The notes below the pieces were generated by a model. That model did not search any database. It worked only from the letters and a program-made list of their open reading frames with translations, and was not told where the DNA came from. Position numbers and translations under genes: made by a program. This document shows, piece after piece, positions 54,191-63,696 of a stretch of 64,000 bases of DNA. This DNA is from Mesostigma viride (Eukaryota > Streptophyta > Mesostigmatophyceae > Mesostigmatales > Mesostigmataceae): positions 2,846,837 to 2,910,836 of the forward strand of contig RPFO01000213.1 in NCBI GenBank assembly GCA_009746045.1, in the 5' to 3' direction. How positions within the stretch are numbered: the stretch's first letter is position 1; each line of letters begins with the position of its first letter.

Positions 54191-54237
54191 CTCGTAACTA
54201 GCACAACCAATGTGGGTCATGTGCTCTTCCAGTAAGA

Positions 54238-54260
54238 GAAGAAACGACGGCGGGCGTAAC
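54238..54260 (-). repeat. Inverted copy of the right-end 3' motif
   Basis: On the minus strand this reads GTTACGCCCGCCGTCGTTTC, identical to the core of the copies at 60677-60925. It lies just outside the pyrimidine block. Confidence 0.85.
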
Positions 54261-54304
54261 TTATCACCGGTCCAGGAAGAGTGACGTTGGCAGAATTATG
54301 GTGT

Positions 54305-54670
54305 TTTGTAAAAGGGAGGGGGGGGTGGAGGGGGGGGGGGGTAAGAAGAGGGAGAGAGAAGAGAAGAGGGAGAGAGAGAGAGAGAGGAGAAGAGAGAGAG
54401 AGAGAGAGAGAAGAGAGGAGAGAGAGAGAGAGAAGAGAGAGAGAGGAGAGAGAGAGAGAAAGAGAGAAGAGAGAGAGAGAGAAGAGAGAGAAGAGAGAAG
54501 AGAGAGTGTTTTTGTTATTAGTTTGAGGTGTTTTACTATTTCTGGATTAATATAATTTTTCTTTACTGATATATCTATAGCAAGCTTTAGAAAGAGATCA
54601 CAGATTGAGAGAGAGAGAGAGAGAGAGAGAGAAGAGAGAGAGCACTAAGAGAGAGAGGAGAGAGTGACCC
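54305..54670. repeat. G-run and GA-repeat tract
   Basis: Long G runs at about 54317-54341, then AG/GAGA repeats to ~54506, and again at 54607-54664 after a short AT-rich break. Confidence 0.95.
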
Positions 54671-57600
54671 GAATTAGTAAGTGTAGACCGTGTCGGTTAG
54701 AATAGGTAGGATCAGACGGGTTGGACAGGAGCTGCATTTCCTGTTATAGGGCTTGTACGATATCCTACGCGTGCCTAGTTACCCCTGTTAGTTCTGGAGT
54801 TTCGTCCGAGGATATATAGCATCTTCTCTTGAGTTCCCAGGAATATTTCGGAAAGCCCCTTTTGAGAATAATTTTGAAAATGCCGCCACCGACAGCCTGC
54901 AATGCAAAGAGGGGTAAGTGATAAATTGCCCCTATCATAAAAAGAAAAATCACCTCCATCGAAAACACTAGCACAAAACATGCTATCCGGTAGTTAGAAA
55001 TACAATGGGAGTAATAACTCGGCGTAAACCAGCTCTAGTGCGCATTATGTTAGTTCCTGACTAACAGTTGAGGATCAATTATTACAACTCCGGCTCCGCG
55101 AGAAATTAATACTGCTAAGAGAGCTGCAGATTCGCAGGAAACAGCTTGAGAATGAAAAGCTCTGTATTAAGTCTTTTGGCTTTCCACACGGCTTCTACTA
55201 GGTTCATAAGACAAGGCCCAAGATGAGGCGAACAAATAAGCATCAATCGAAGAATATGTTGAACGAAGCGATATATAAGGAAAGACTTTCAGGATAGTAC
55301 CCGATTGTTATTATGTATTGATAATTCTTGCCGCGAGCCTTAGAATATAAAATTGGGATGAGTCATTTCACTCTTTTTGATTATGTACTCTAACAAGCAA
55401 CATATGAAAATATCGCAGAAAGGAGCAACAAAAGCTCGTTGATACTAGGAAGTAAGCAGGTAAAGATTGATGAGGATATGCAGAAAGAGGGGATAGTAAA
55501 GAATAGAGTAGTTATCTTGGTTAATGTCTTTCTTCGGAAAGACAAAATGAGCATAAAAGAGTTCCCACAACGAGAGTTAGACAGAGAATTAACCGCATAA
55601 AGGAAAATAAAGTATGAAAATCGTTTGATTGCGTATCCTTAAGAGAAGAGATAGACGAAGAAGCATCGAGGTTAGCTAATGTGCACAGAGGACAATGATA
55701 ATAGGAACGTGTAAGGAGCCATATGACAGAAGTAGTATAAAAGATATGATACGCAGTTACGAGAAATAGGCTAATATACCATGTAAGAAAATGAGGGATA
55801 GGCCCAGAGCTACAGGTTATCCAGAATTTTTCTCGCTTCAATGAAAGAAAATCGATGTATGAGATATAATATGGAAAAAAGCAAAAAAATCCACGTAAAA
55901 AAACCAGAGTAAAAAAGAGACAAGGGTGTAGAAATTTTCACTCAAAAGTTAAATGATTGATAAGTTTGCATAGATAATAGACAAATTGGTTTGCAGGCTA
56001 GGAGTGAGTATACACAATATCTTTTGGCAACTTGTTACGGTCGGCACTAAATCTCAGAAATTAATATGCTGGTCCTTTTAAGGATCGCTTAACAATATTT
56101 TGGTTAAGATAAAACACAAAACATCACAGCAGCCAATACGCGGGTAAAAGTTTAGACTAAGATTGATTCTTTTTATAGGACCAAAACAGTTCAGATTTAC
56201 GTATTGTTAAATGATACTGATTCTGACATTGCGACATTGCTTATAACAACCTATGACAAAAAAAAACTTAAAATATGGTTCTGAGTTTTAAGTTATTGAG
56301 TCGTAAGGACTGCGACAAGCACTTTAATGATCCTAAATAGTGATTTAAAAAAACCTTGGTAAAGCCGTTATCAAACGATAAAATTTATAGGGATTATAAT
56401 CAGCTTTAAATACCCGTCAAGCGCAAGATATACAGGTAAACATGGTTTTTTCTTTTTTGTAATGAGCACAGAATAAGAATAAAGTCAAAGAGAGAAAATA
56501 CTTAAATATTTAGATTATAGACCAAGGATGGGATAATCAAAATGAGGACTTAAATCTGGTTACAATTCTAACTTTCTAATTTAGGTTAGTATTAAATGCA
56601 GCACACATGCTTAATCAAACTTTTGTCAATAGTACCAGAGAAGATTCGTCTATGTTAAACTCTCCTGCGAATAATTGTTTTAAACTCGAGGAGAGCAAAG
56701 AATTGATATTGAAGTTAAATCATTATGGTGGACGTATGAACTATAATTGGAATGGAAAAGAAGAACCAAAAGACAGAGTATTGAATTAATAAGTGATTGA
56801 TAACAAGAAAGGGAGTTGCTAAGAAGGCTGTAAAGATTGTCCAGGATAGAACCAGGGATGCACGACTGCAGCCAATCTGGAGGTCGAGGGAGGAGCCACT
56901 GGTAGTAGGAGAAAAGATGAAGTGAATCAGCTATCTGCTACAATTTATTAATAGACAATAATAAAATCGTCTAAACTTTGCATGTACTAACACCATGGGG
57001 ATAAAAGATTCGCATGTTGCTGCTAGAGAGACCGTACGTATTTAAAGACAAGAAAGCGTTATGACGAAGTAAAGAGAAAGAAGGATAATAGACGGCTTCA
57101 GACACAGTAAACCCGTAAATAGATTGAACTAGATAAGACAATGAGTGATTTTTTTTGGCTGTTTCCAAAAACCAGAGTATCAAACAGTAAAAATAAGATA
57201 ATTTTGGACTGCACAAAAGAACGACAAAAGAAGCAAGAGAAAAAGCATATTATGATGATGACGTAGTGAAACAATGGTTTGAACGAAGGCAGAAGATATA
57301 AGGAAGTCCAAAGTTATCGGATAATGAAACGGAAGGAGTTACTAAAGATAGAGAATATGAGACTGAAGATGACGCCCACGCTAAAAAATAGTACAGCACG
57401 ATGAGAGAAATAAAATATGTAAAAGCGATCAGAGCATGTTTCTTTTAAAAAAAAGATACGATGTCCAACCTGTAGTAAGTATTCAAAGAGGAGGAGCTAA
57501 AACAATCAATTGAGTTCTCGAAGTAGTAGTCTATGCAATAAGTTTCCTTTGCAAAAGGGAGATCCCACGCCCCCACCTACCCCCGCACCCGCCACTTATC

Positions 57601-57900
57601 GCCCATCCCCCGCCAGAGAGAGGAGTTGAACGAGAGGTGTCATAGTACCTCTGTACTCACCCGCCACATTAGACAATACTCAGATGGGTTGTAGGCGCCC
57701 GCCATCTGTAATTAGCATCAAGAAGAAGGCATCCACCTCCCACCCCACCGAGTCGAGAAAAAATAAGGAGTATTTATTACAACATGCAAGAGACTGAGGC
57801 GGTAAGAAAGGGTTCAATGATTGTAGGAGGAGTAGAGATGGGTACACGAGAATTCCAGAGGCTCGAACTGCGACGTTGGAGTGGCGAGAGAGAGGCGTAT
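54671..57900. other. AT-rich, purine-loaded region without recognisable genes
   Basis: About 3.2 kb in which the plus strand is strongly A/G-rich over C/T. The longest ORFs are on the pyrimidine-rich minus strand (55521-55841, 106 codons, and 56971-57216) and are hydrophobic mainly because of that composition. No domain, RNA gene or repeat with a defined period was recognised. Near 57560-57770 it becomes C-rich (CCCCACCTACCCCCGC). Confidence 0.5.
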
Positions 57901-58750
57901 TAAGCGCTAAAGTGACTTAAGATGACGAGTAGAAGATCGAAGTATAGAAAAGAGAAATCGATAAGAGAGAGAGAGGAGAGAAGGGAGAAGAGCAGCAGAG
58001 ACGACGCAGCAGAGGCAGACGAGAGAGCGAGTGATAGAGAGAATTGCGGTAAGAGAGAGTCACGAGAGAGAGAGGGGCAGTGACGGCGTCCGCTCGTGCG
58101 GAAGGGGGGGAGGGGAGGGCGAAGCTGGGCTATTGAGGCGAGGGAAGGGAGCAGGAGGTCATGGCGGAGAGGGAGGCAGTACGGCGTTCCGGAGGGAGGG
58201 AGGAGGGGAGGGGCAGGGGGAGGGAGCAGGGAGAGGGGAAAGCGCCCCGCCACACAGGGAGAGGGAGAGGGAGAGGGAGAGGGACCCCCCACCGAGCGCG
58301 CAGAGGCGCAAGAGGGAGAGGCCGGGTAAGAGTACCTCGCGCACCGAGCGCGCCCACCGAGGGAGAAGAGTACGGGAGAAGATTGTCCGCGCACTGTCAG
58401 GCGCTCCGCGTCAGGAGGTTACAGGGCGGGTATCATGGCTGGCGATGCCTCATCTGGGCTTGCACAAGCTGTTAGGAGATATAGTGTGGGACAGAGCGGG
58501 GGACAGGATGATGTGACACGATTGGGAAGGAGGCATGGGGACAGACGGGAGGGTAAGGGGATACATAGGAAACGCGGAGGCGCGCATCTGGGCTACGAAT
58601 TTTGGTGATGAGATGATTGATTATAGGGGAATGTAGTCGATAGTATGGGAGAGCAAGGATGTGGTGTATGCGGAGGAGAGGGGTGTTGCTGGGGGAAGGT
58701 AGAAGAGCAGAAGGAGATATGAGGCAAGAAGGGAGAGGAGTTATCACCAT
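57901..58750. other. Purine-rich, GC-rising noncoding DNA
   Basis: GAGAGG/GGGAGA-rich with a perfect GAGGGA hexamer run at about 58257-58283. ORFs on both strands are low complexity and not supported. Confidence 0.5.
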
Positions 58751-60566
58751 TTAGCGGGAAGAGATGCGATAGGTGAGGTTGGGCCAGTTAACGAAAAACC
58801 GGGGGGAGAGGGGAGGGAGGAGGGAGAGGGGGAAGAGGCGGGAGAGGGAGAGGAGGAAGGGAGAGGGAGAAGGGAGAGGTAGAGGGAGAGGGAGAGGGAG
58901 AGGAAAAGGGAGAGGCGAGGAGGAGAAGGAGAGGGAAGGGAAGGAGAGGGAGAGGGGAGGGGAGAGGGAGAGGGAGAAAGGCGGGAAAGAGAGGGGAGAG
59001 GGAAGAGGGAGAGGGCGAGGGACGAAGGGAGAGAGGGACGAGGGATGAGGGGGGAGAGGCGGGAAGGCGCCACGCACCGGGAGAGGGGAAGAGGGGAGAC
59101 GGGGAGGAAGGGGAAGGGAGAGGGAGGAGGAGGGCGAGGGGCAGAGGAAGAAGGGAGAAGGGGAGAGGAGAGGGGGGAGGGGAGAGGGGAGGGAGGAGAG
59201 GGAGAGAGGGACGAGAAAGGAAGGGGTGTTGAGAGGGAGAGGGAGGGAAGAGTAAGGTAAGAGTAAGGATAAGAGTAAGAGTAAGAGTAAGAGTAAGAGT
59301 AAGACGTAGCAGTAAGAGTCAAGGTAAGAGTAGAGAAGAGCAGGCAGTAGAGTAAGTAAGAGTAAGAGTAAGAGTAAGTAAGCAGTAAGAGTAAGCAGTA
59401 AGGTAAAGGTAAGAGTACAGAGTAAAAGTAAGAGTAAGGTAGAGTTTAAGAGTAAGAGTAAGAGTAAGCGTAAGCAGTAAGAACGTAAGATAAGAGTAGA
59501 GTAGATTAATGAGTAAGCCGTATGAGTAAGAGTTAGAGATAGAGTAAGCAGTAAGAGTAAGAGTAAGTAAGAGTAAGATAAGCAGTAAGATAAGAGTAGA
59601 GTGAGTAAGAGTAAGGTTAAGAGTAAGGAAGAGTAAGCATAAGAGTAAGAGTCACCTCAACGCACGTAAGAGTAAGAATAAGCGTAATGAAATAAGACGT
59701 AAGNNNNNNNNNNNNNNNNNNNNNNNNNGAGGAGAGCAGAGAGACCGGGAGAGAGAGAGGGCGGGACGGAGACGGAGAGATGAGGAGAGGCGAGAGAGAT
59801 GAGAGAGAGAGAGGGAAGACGGGAAGAGAGAGAGGACGGAGAGAGGAAGGAGGGGAGGAGGAGAGGAGAGGGGAGAGAGGAGAATGGCGGGGAGAGGAGA
59901 GAGAGAGAGGAGAAGGGGGACAGAGGTGAGACGGGGAGAGAGTCGGAAGAAGAGAGGGAGGGAGAGAGAGGAGAGGAGAGAGAGGAGAGAGAGAGAGGCT
60001 AAGAGGGAGAGAGAGAGAAGAGAAGAGAGAAAAGAGAAGAGGAGAGAGAGAGAGAAGAGATGAGAGAGAGCGAAGAATCGAAGATGAGACGAGAGAGAGA
60101 GAGAGAGAGGAGAGAAGAAGAGAAGAGAGGAAGCGGGAGGGGAGAGGGAGGCGGCGAGTGAGGAGAGAGAGGCGAGGAAGGAGAGGAAGAGAGGAAGATG
60201 AGAGGGGAGAGAAGGTGAACTGAGGGAGAGAGGAGAGGAGAGAGAGAGAGAGAGAGGTAGAGGAGAGGGAGAGAAGAGAGAGAGAAGAGAGAGGAGAGAA
60301 GAGAGAGGAGAGAGAGAGAGAGGTGAGAGAAAGGAAGAGAGAGAGAGAAGGAGAGAGAAGGAGGAGAGGAGAGAGAGAGAGATGAGAATGGAGAGAGAGA
60401 GAGAGAAGACGAGAGGAAGGAGAAGAAAGAGGAGAGGAGAGAGGAAAGAAGAGAAGAGAGGAGAGAGAGAAGAGAGAGAGAAGAGAGGGAGAGAGAGAGA
60501 GAGATACGAGGAGAAGACGGAAGAGAGAGGAGAGGAGAGAGAGAGAGAGAAGTGAAGAGGGAGAGG
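58751..60566. repeat. GA tracts around an irregular (AGTAAG)n array
   Basis: GAGGGA-rich (58795-59250), then irregular AGTAAG hexamers (59251-59703), an N gap at 59704-59728, and GA-rich sequence again to ~60560. The hexamers contain frequent slips and stray bases, unlike the clean array at 52563-53158. Confidence 0.93.
59704..59728. other. Assembly gap (25 N)
   Basis: A run of N between the hexamer array and the second GA tract. The true length is unknown. Confidence 0.99.
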
Positions 60567-60925
60567 GTACGGGCCCGCCGTCGTTTCTTTTGCCTTTTCG
60601 ATGTCGAAATATATCTCGTGAAAGATGCACCCCGTCAGTTAACTTGTCATCTTGTAAGCTCAATCTTTCCATGATAGTTACGCCCGCCGTCGTTTCTTTT
60701 GCATCTTCGATGTCGAAGTGTTTGTCGTGAAAGTTGCATCCCCGTCAGCTTCTTGTCTTCTTGTAAGATCAATGTTTCATGATAGTTACGCCCGCCGTCG
60801 TTTCTTTTTTATTTTCGATGTCGAAGAATATGTCGTGAAAGTTGCAGCGCGTTCTAGTCCATTGTGATCTTGTGATATCAATGTTTCCCATGATAGTTAC
60901 GCCCGCCGTCGTTTCTGTTGCTTCT
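60567..60925 (+). repeat. 109-bp tandem repeat, three units plus a fourth start
   Basis: CCGCCGTCGTTTC recurs at 60575, 60684, 60792 and 60903 (spacing 109, 108, 111). Each unit then has a small hairpin (TTCGA-TG-TCGAA), TCGTGAAAG, a CTTGT stretch and CATGATAGTTACGCC leading into the next. It sits directly upstream of the gene cluster. Confidence 0.92.
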
Positions 60926-61042
60926 CGTTCGTTTTAAAATATCTAATGAAGTTTTTACCATCGTTCACCTAAAACAAATTACTTTAAATCTGCACCCGTT
61001 AAACCACACCCCCCTCGAAATGACTCCATGGTTGCAGAACAA

Positions 61043-61267
61043 ATGTCAGAAGAAGAACCAAAAAAATGCTTCGGAAACCACAAGCGCAAAAGGAAAGCCG
61101 ATGACAACTTAGAGACCCTCTCGGAGGATGTGCCGGAGTTGGTTTTTACGGATGACGAGTTTGAATACTCAAAAACATCAGGGGGACAAGTTCTTGAGAA
61201 AGCCTGGAAGGTCTTTATGACGCATGTGTTTGTGGGATGGCTAAAAAAAAACTATTCCGAGGAATAG
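61043..61267 (+). CDS. Small charged protein, possibly nuclear (unknown)
   Basis: 74 residues starting MSEEEPKK; an in-frame ATG 15 nt upstream (61028) is an alternative. The preferred start follows TTGCAG by six bases, like its neighbours. It has a basic cluster HKRKRKADD near residue 14 that could act as a nuclear signal, an acidic middle (DVPELVFTDDEFEY) and an aromatic, hydrophobic C-terminus ending KKNYSEE. No known family is recognised. It is the first gene of a same-strand run. Its 3' flank shares TAACTTGTTTATAT...AATAAATTAATGTTTAT with the flank of the MYND gene, which supports a real transcription unit. Confidence 0.6.
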   Translation: MSEEEPKKCFGNHKRKRKADDNLETLSEDVPELVFTDDEFEYSKTSGGQVLEKAWKVFMTHVFVGWLKKNYSEE

Positions 61268-61286
61268 TAACTTGTTTATATAAAAT

Positions 61287-61303
61287 AATAAATTAATGTT
61301 TAT
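61287..61303 (+). terminator. Shared 3' flank element, copy 1
   Basis: AATAAATTAATGTTTAT, preceded by TAACTTGTTTATAT from 61268. It is identical in core to 62138-62154 and contains AATAAA, so it may direct 3' end formation. Confidence 0.5.
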
Positions 61304-61334
61304 GAATTTTTTGTTCGTTTTTTCCCTGAAAAAG

Positions 61335-61646
61335 ATGGAGTCCGAGATCGTGAATGAAGTCTACGGAAGCGTCCTTCACAACGTTTTCAAACAAGTTCGC
61401 TTTCTGTCGCGTGTCATATTCGAGGAAGTTCGAGTCGCGCAGGAGAGGACAGGCCGCCACTTGGCCGTTTTATTGGCGTTTGATTCGTTCAGCCAAATGG
61501 AGAGAATTATGTACGCCCAGCTAGCTGATATGAACTTCTGTATTCAAGAGGGTTTTTTCAGACCACAGATGGATCTAAGAGTGCCAATAGACCCAAGGAC
61601 GGAGTTCCGCCTTTTGGTGTCGTTCATTACAAAGGGCCAAAGATAG
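61335..61646 (+). CDS. Unknown protein, perhaps the N-terminal part of the MYND gene
   Basis: 103 residues starting MESEIVNEVYG. The frame is open to an ATG at 61296, but that ATG lies inside the repeated 3' flank element, so 61335 is preferred. The protein looks amphipathic-helical (VFKQVRFLSRVIFEEVRVAQE), with no recognised domain. Its stop is three bases before the listed start of the MYND frame, and the last ~15 codons may be out of frame. The -1 frame over 61600-61648 is open and reads plausibly into the MYND ORF. Either this is a separate gene, or the two form one ~250-residue protein split by a missing base. Confidence 0.55.
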   Translation: MESEIVNEVYGSVLHNVFKQVRFLSRVIFEEVRVAQERTGRHLAVLLAFDSFSQMERIMYAQLADMNFCIQEGFFRPQMDLRVPIDPRTEFRLLVSFITKGQR

Positions 61647-61648
61647 AG

Positions 61649-62089
61649 TTGGGGGAAGAGGAAGGGGCTCAGCTTGGGTGCACCTACGGGCGCGCATTTT
61701 ACCCGAATGTTACGCATTCTCTGCGCGTGAGGGCTGATGCATGTGTAGGGGCAGTACCCCTCAACATGAACTTTTTCTTGCTCTCTGACCCGATCGTGAG
61801 GGATGGGGATCGCATGCGTGGTATGCGAAAGTGCTCCAAGGAGGGGTGTGGGTGCGAAACAGGACCTCATCTCAAGTGGTGTAGAGGATGTAGGGATGCC
61901 AGATATTGCAGTGAGGAGTGCCAGCGTGCGGACTGGAGTAGGCATAAGGATAGATGCGAACGTCTGAGGCAAGCGAGGGAGGTGCTGGCAGGGGTGAAGT
62001 GGGGGGTTAACATGACGACGATACTGGATAAAACTATGGGGTCTGATGTCGACTTCTCCTTCAACTTCTACGACGGCTCTGCCTCTTAG
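61649..62089 (+). CDS. MYND zinc-finger protein
   Basis: 146 codons from a TTG at 61649; the first ATG is 61766. A canonical MYND finger lies in the middle: CSKEGCGCETGPHLKWCRGC, then CSEEC, and H...C (RHKDRC). These fingers bind two zinc ions and recruit proline-rich partners. The sequence before the finger (about 50 residues) has no ATG near its start, favouring continuation from the upstream ORF. The C-terminal tail ends DFSFNFYDGSAS. MYND proteins occur in eukaryotes and also in many giant viruses of protists, so the finger alone does not settle origin. The gene is followed by the shared TAACTTGTTTATAT/AATAAATTAATG flank. Confidence 0.85.
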   Translation: MGEEEGAQLGCTYGRAFYPNVTHSLRVRADACVGAVPLNMNFFLLSDPIVRDGDRMRGMRKCSKEGCGCETGPHLKWCRGCRDARYCSEECQRADWSRHKDRCERLRQAREVLAGVKWGVNMTTILDKTMGSDVDFSFNFYDGSAS

Positions 62090-62137
62090 AAAAACTTGAA
62101 ATGTAGAGTAATAACTTGTTTATATGATGTTATTTTT

Positions 62138-62154
62138 AATAAATTAATGTTTAT
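62138..62154 (+). terminator. Shared 3' flank element, copy 2
   Basis: AATAAATTAATGTTTAT, with TAACTTGTTTATAT from 62112; same layout as 61268-61303. Confidence 0.5.
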
Positions 62155-62188
62155 TTATAACGTATCATTTTCCTCCTACGCGCAGGAA

Positions 62189-62389
62189 ATGGTGGAGGTT
62201 AAGGAGAGTTTGGCCAAAAGGCAAAGGACCGACACACTTCGACAAAATGGAAGGAGTCTTCCATTGTACATCAAAAAAATAGTTGAGGATTACTGGCTCG
62301 CTTCCGATTCGACTCCTCGTCCGAGTCCGGTGATACCGGACAGTGTCAAAGTCTGGAAGGTTTCAGCACATCAATCGCACATTGAATAG
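62189..62389 (+). CDS. Small protein, unknown
   Basis: 66 residues starting MVEVKESLAKRQRTD. The frame is open to 62096, but the upstream part overlaps the 3' flank element, and the chosen ATG follows CGCAG by three bases, as in neighbouring genes. It has a basic N-terminal cluster (AKRQRTDTLRQNGR), then LYIKKIVEDYW and a Pro-rich stretch. No family is recognised. The 3' flank at 62422-62444 carries the GTTGCGCC...GCCGTTTCTTT motif. Size, strand and spacing fit the rest of the cluster. Confidence 0.55.
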   Translation: MVEVKESLAKRQRTDTLRQNGRSLPLYIKKIVEDYWLASDSTPRPSPVIPDSVKVWKVSAHQSHIE

Positions 62390-62421
62390 ATAATGTTTTA
62401 TCGCCATATTGCTGTTCGACA

Positions 62422-62444
62422 AGTTGCGCCTTGGGCCGTTTCTT
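62422..62444 (+). promoter_or_regulatory. GTTGCGCC...CGTTTCTTT 3' motif
   Basis: Reads GTTGCGCCTTGGGCCGTTTC then TTT, 33 bp after a stop codon. It is related to 63425-63446 and 63564-63586 and to the 109-bp repeat. Confidence 0.6.
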
Positions 62445-62553
62445 TGTGCCAAATTTAAACCTTCGTATTAATAAACAAGTACAATAAAAAAATTTCAAAA
62501 CGTTTTTTGCATTTTATTTTCCGGGGCCGGTATGTTATCGTAACTTGTCGCAG

Positions 62554-62856
62554 ATGTCCGGTTCGACGGAAGATTCGTCCGATTCGTCTAGTCACCTCCT
62601 GATGGAGGATTGGCAACGACTTCAACAACACCAAGCGGTTGCCACTGTCATTCAGAGTGTTGCTCGCTCAATAGGGGCGCCGCGCAAGTGTGATGTGTCC
62701 ACTTGCAAGAAAACCGCTCTCGGATTTGACTTGTATTGCCGAAAGCACGAAGAACATTCTCGTCACATCGAAAATGCCCTCAGTCGCGGACTTGGAATGG
62801 CGGGCGCCCTCGGACCTGGATTGGCGGGGGGGCCCTGCGACTTCGCCTGGACATGA
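62554..62856 (+). CDS. CX4CX10CX2H zinc-knuckle protein, copy 1
   Basis: 100 residues starting MSGSTEDSSDS directly after GTCGCAG. A Ser-rich N-terminus and a helical stretch (LQQHQAVATVIQSVARSI) are followed by CDVSTCKKTALGFDLYCRKH, a CX4C-KK-X8-CX2H arrangement likely to bind zinc. The same spacing occurs in the protein at 63697. The C-terminal ~25 residues (Gly/Ala/Leu-rich) look unlike coding sequence and follow or span a G7 run (62826-62832). The stop overlaps the next start as ATGA. Loss of one base at the G run would fuse this ORF to the next. No known family is recognised. Confidence 0.65.
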   Translation: MSGSTEDSSDSSSHLLMEDWQRLQQHQAVATVIQSVARSIGAPRKCDVSTCKKTALGFDLYCRKHEEHSRHIENALSRGLGMAGALGPGLAGGPCDFAWT

Positions 62857-63419
62857 CTGTCGGAGAGGTCGTGGGTGTAAATTTTGATTTCACCAGGGGA
62901 GACGAGTACTTCCTTGAAGATTGGATAGTCAAAGACTCCGCGACAGGTGCGGACTTGGCAAAGGGAGGCTACGTTGCCGGCGCCCAAGAAAATGGTTGGA
63001 GTAGCTTGAGATGCTTTTTGATGACGACACCTTTTGCCGACTCGCGTGACACGGATGTAAGCGAACTTTATCGGCGTATGTGTTTTGCACTCGCCGACAT
63101 TCCGCTGATAACTCAACGAGAGTTCGATTTTCGCGTGGAAACAAAAACCAAAGCGATTGTATCGGGCGTGAAGGCGATTGTGGAGGAGGAGCAGGATTCT
63201 CTGTGTGCAGAGTATTTGGAGAGAGTGGCCCCGATGAAGACGAGGAGGTCCGAAATCTATCCTGACACCGGCAACAAGGAGGCAAAGTTGGTGGCCGCCA
63301 AAGAAGAGATGTTCGCTCGTGTCGATGAAATGGCGGCGAAAGAGGTTCCGAGAGTTCGCTCGATCGGTTGTTGCAAAACCTGCAGAGAGTGGAACGAGTC
63401 GCGGGACAGTCTATATTGA
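62853..63419 (+). CDS. Unknown protein, overlapping or fused to the knuckle ORF
   Basis: 188 residues from MTVGEVVG at 62853; the frame is open back to 62736. Compact, well-mixed sequence (NFDFTRGDEYFLEDWIV, WSSLRCFLMTTPF, LYRRMCFALADIPL) indicates a real globular protein, with a helical, charged C-terminal half and a final CCKTCREW Cys cluster. No enzyme motif is recognised. Its ATG overlaps the upstream stop (ATGA), compatible with reinitiation, a -1 shift at G7, or a sequencing indel. The stop is followed after 5 bp by the recurring TTGCGCC motif. Confidence 0.7.
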   Translation: MTVGEVVGVNFDFTRGDEYFLEDWIVKDSATGADLAKGGYVAGAQENGWSSLRCFLMTTPFADSRDTDVSELYRRMCFALADIPLITQREFDFRVETKTKAIVSGVKAIVEEEQDSLCAEYLERVAPMKTRRSEIYPDTGNKEAKLVAAKEEMFARVDEMAAKEVPRVRSIGCCKTCREWNESRDSLY

Positions 63420-63424
63420 TATGA

Positions 63425-63446
63425 GTTGCGCCGCCGGCGTTTCTCT
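63425..63446 (+). promoter_or_regulatory. GTTGCGCC...GGCGTTTCT 3' motif
   Basis: Reads GTTGCGCCGCCGGCGTTTCT, just after the stop at 63419. A 45-codon hydrophobic ORF starting at 63421 overlaps it, so that ORF is doubtful. Confidence 0.6.
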
Positions 63447-63563
63447 GGTGTTGAATGCCCCCCTCTACATACACATTATATTGTCTGGACATTCGTATGT
63501 AGTGACAATCGTAGTCAACGTGATTGCCATTCGTTTGTACGTAAAAAGTGGTTATTGAGGAAG

Positions 63564-63586
63564 TTGCGCCCCAGGGCGTTTCTTTG
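63564..63586 (+). promoter_or_regulatory. GTTGCGCC...GGCGTTTCTTT 3' motif
   Basis: Reads GTTGCGCCCCAGGGCGTTTC then TTTG and TTGAAT, the closest match to the copy at 63425 (which also continues to GTTGAAT). Two copies 140 bp apart suggest a local duplication of a 3' flank. Confidence 0.6.
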
Positions 63587-63696
63587 TTGAATTTTCTTCA
63601 AACTTAGCTCGCATAAATAGATGAAGATGACTTAATAAATGCCAATTTTTTTGAATAATATAAACTACTCGCGGCCCGTATGTTCTGGTTTCGCAG

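Noticed and set aside
52047-54201. Overlapping 700-residue ORFs on both strands (Leu/Thr/Ser/Pro or Arg/Lys/Glu repeats)
   Set aside because: They are the reading of CCCTCT and CTTACG repeats, present in several frames and on both strands; period six leaves frames open without selection.
55521-55841. Hydrophobic 106-residue minus-strand ORF in the AT-rich region
   Set aside because: Its hydrophobicity follows from the pyrimidine-rich strand; no signal, homologous motif or neighbouring gene supports it.
63421-63558. 45-residue hydrophobic ORF with a possible membrane segment
   Set aside because: Its start coincides with the recurring 3' motif, and a second motif copy follows its stop. It looks like duplicated 3' flank rather than a gene, though a small membrane protein cannot be excluded.
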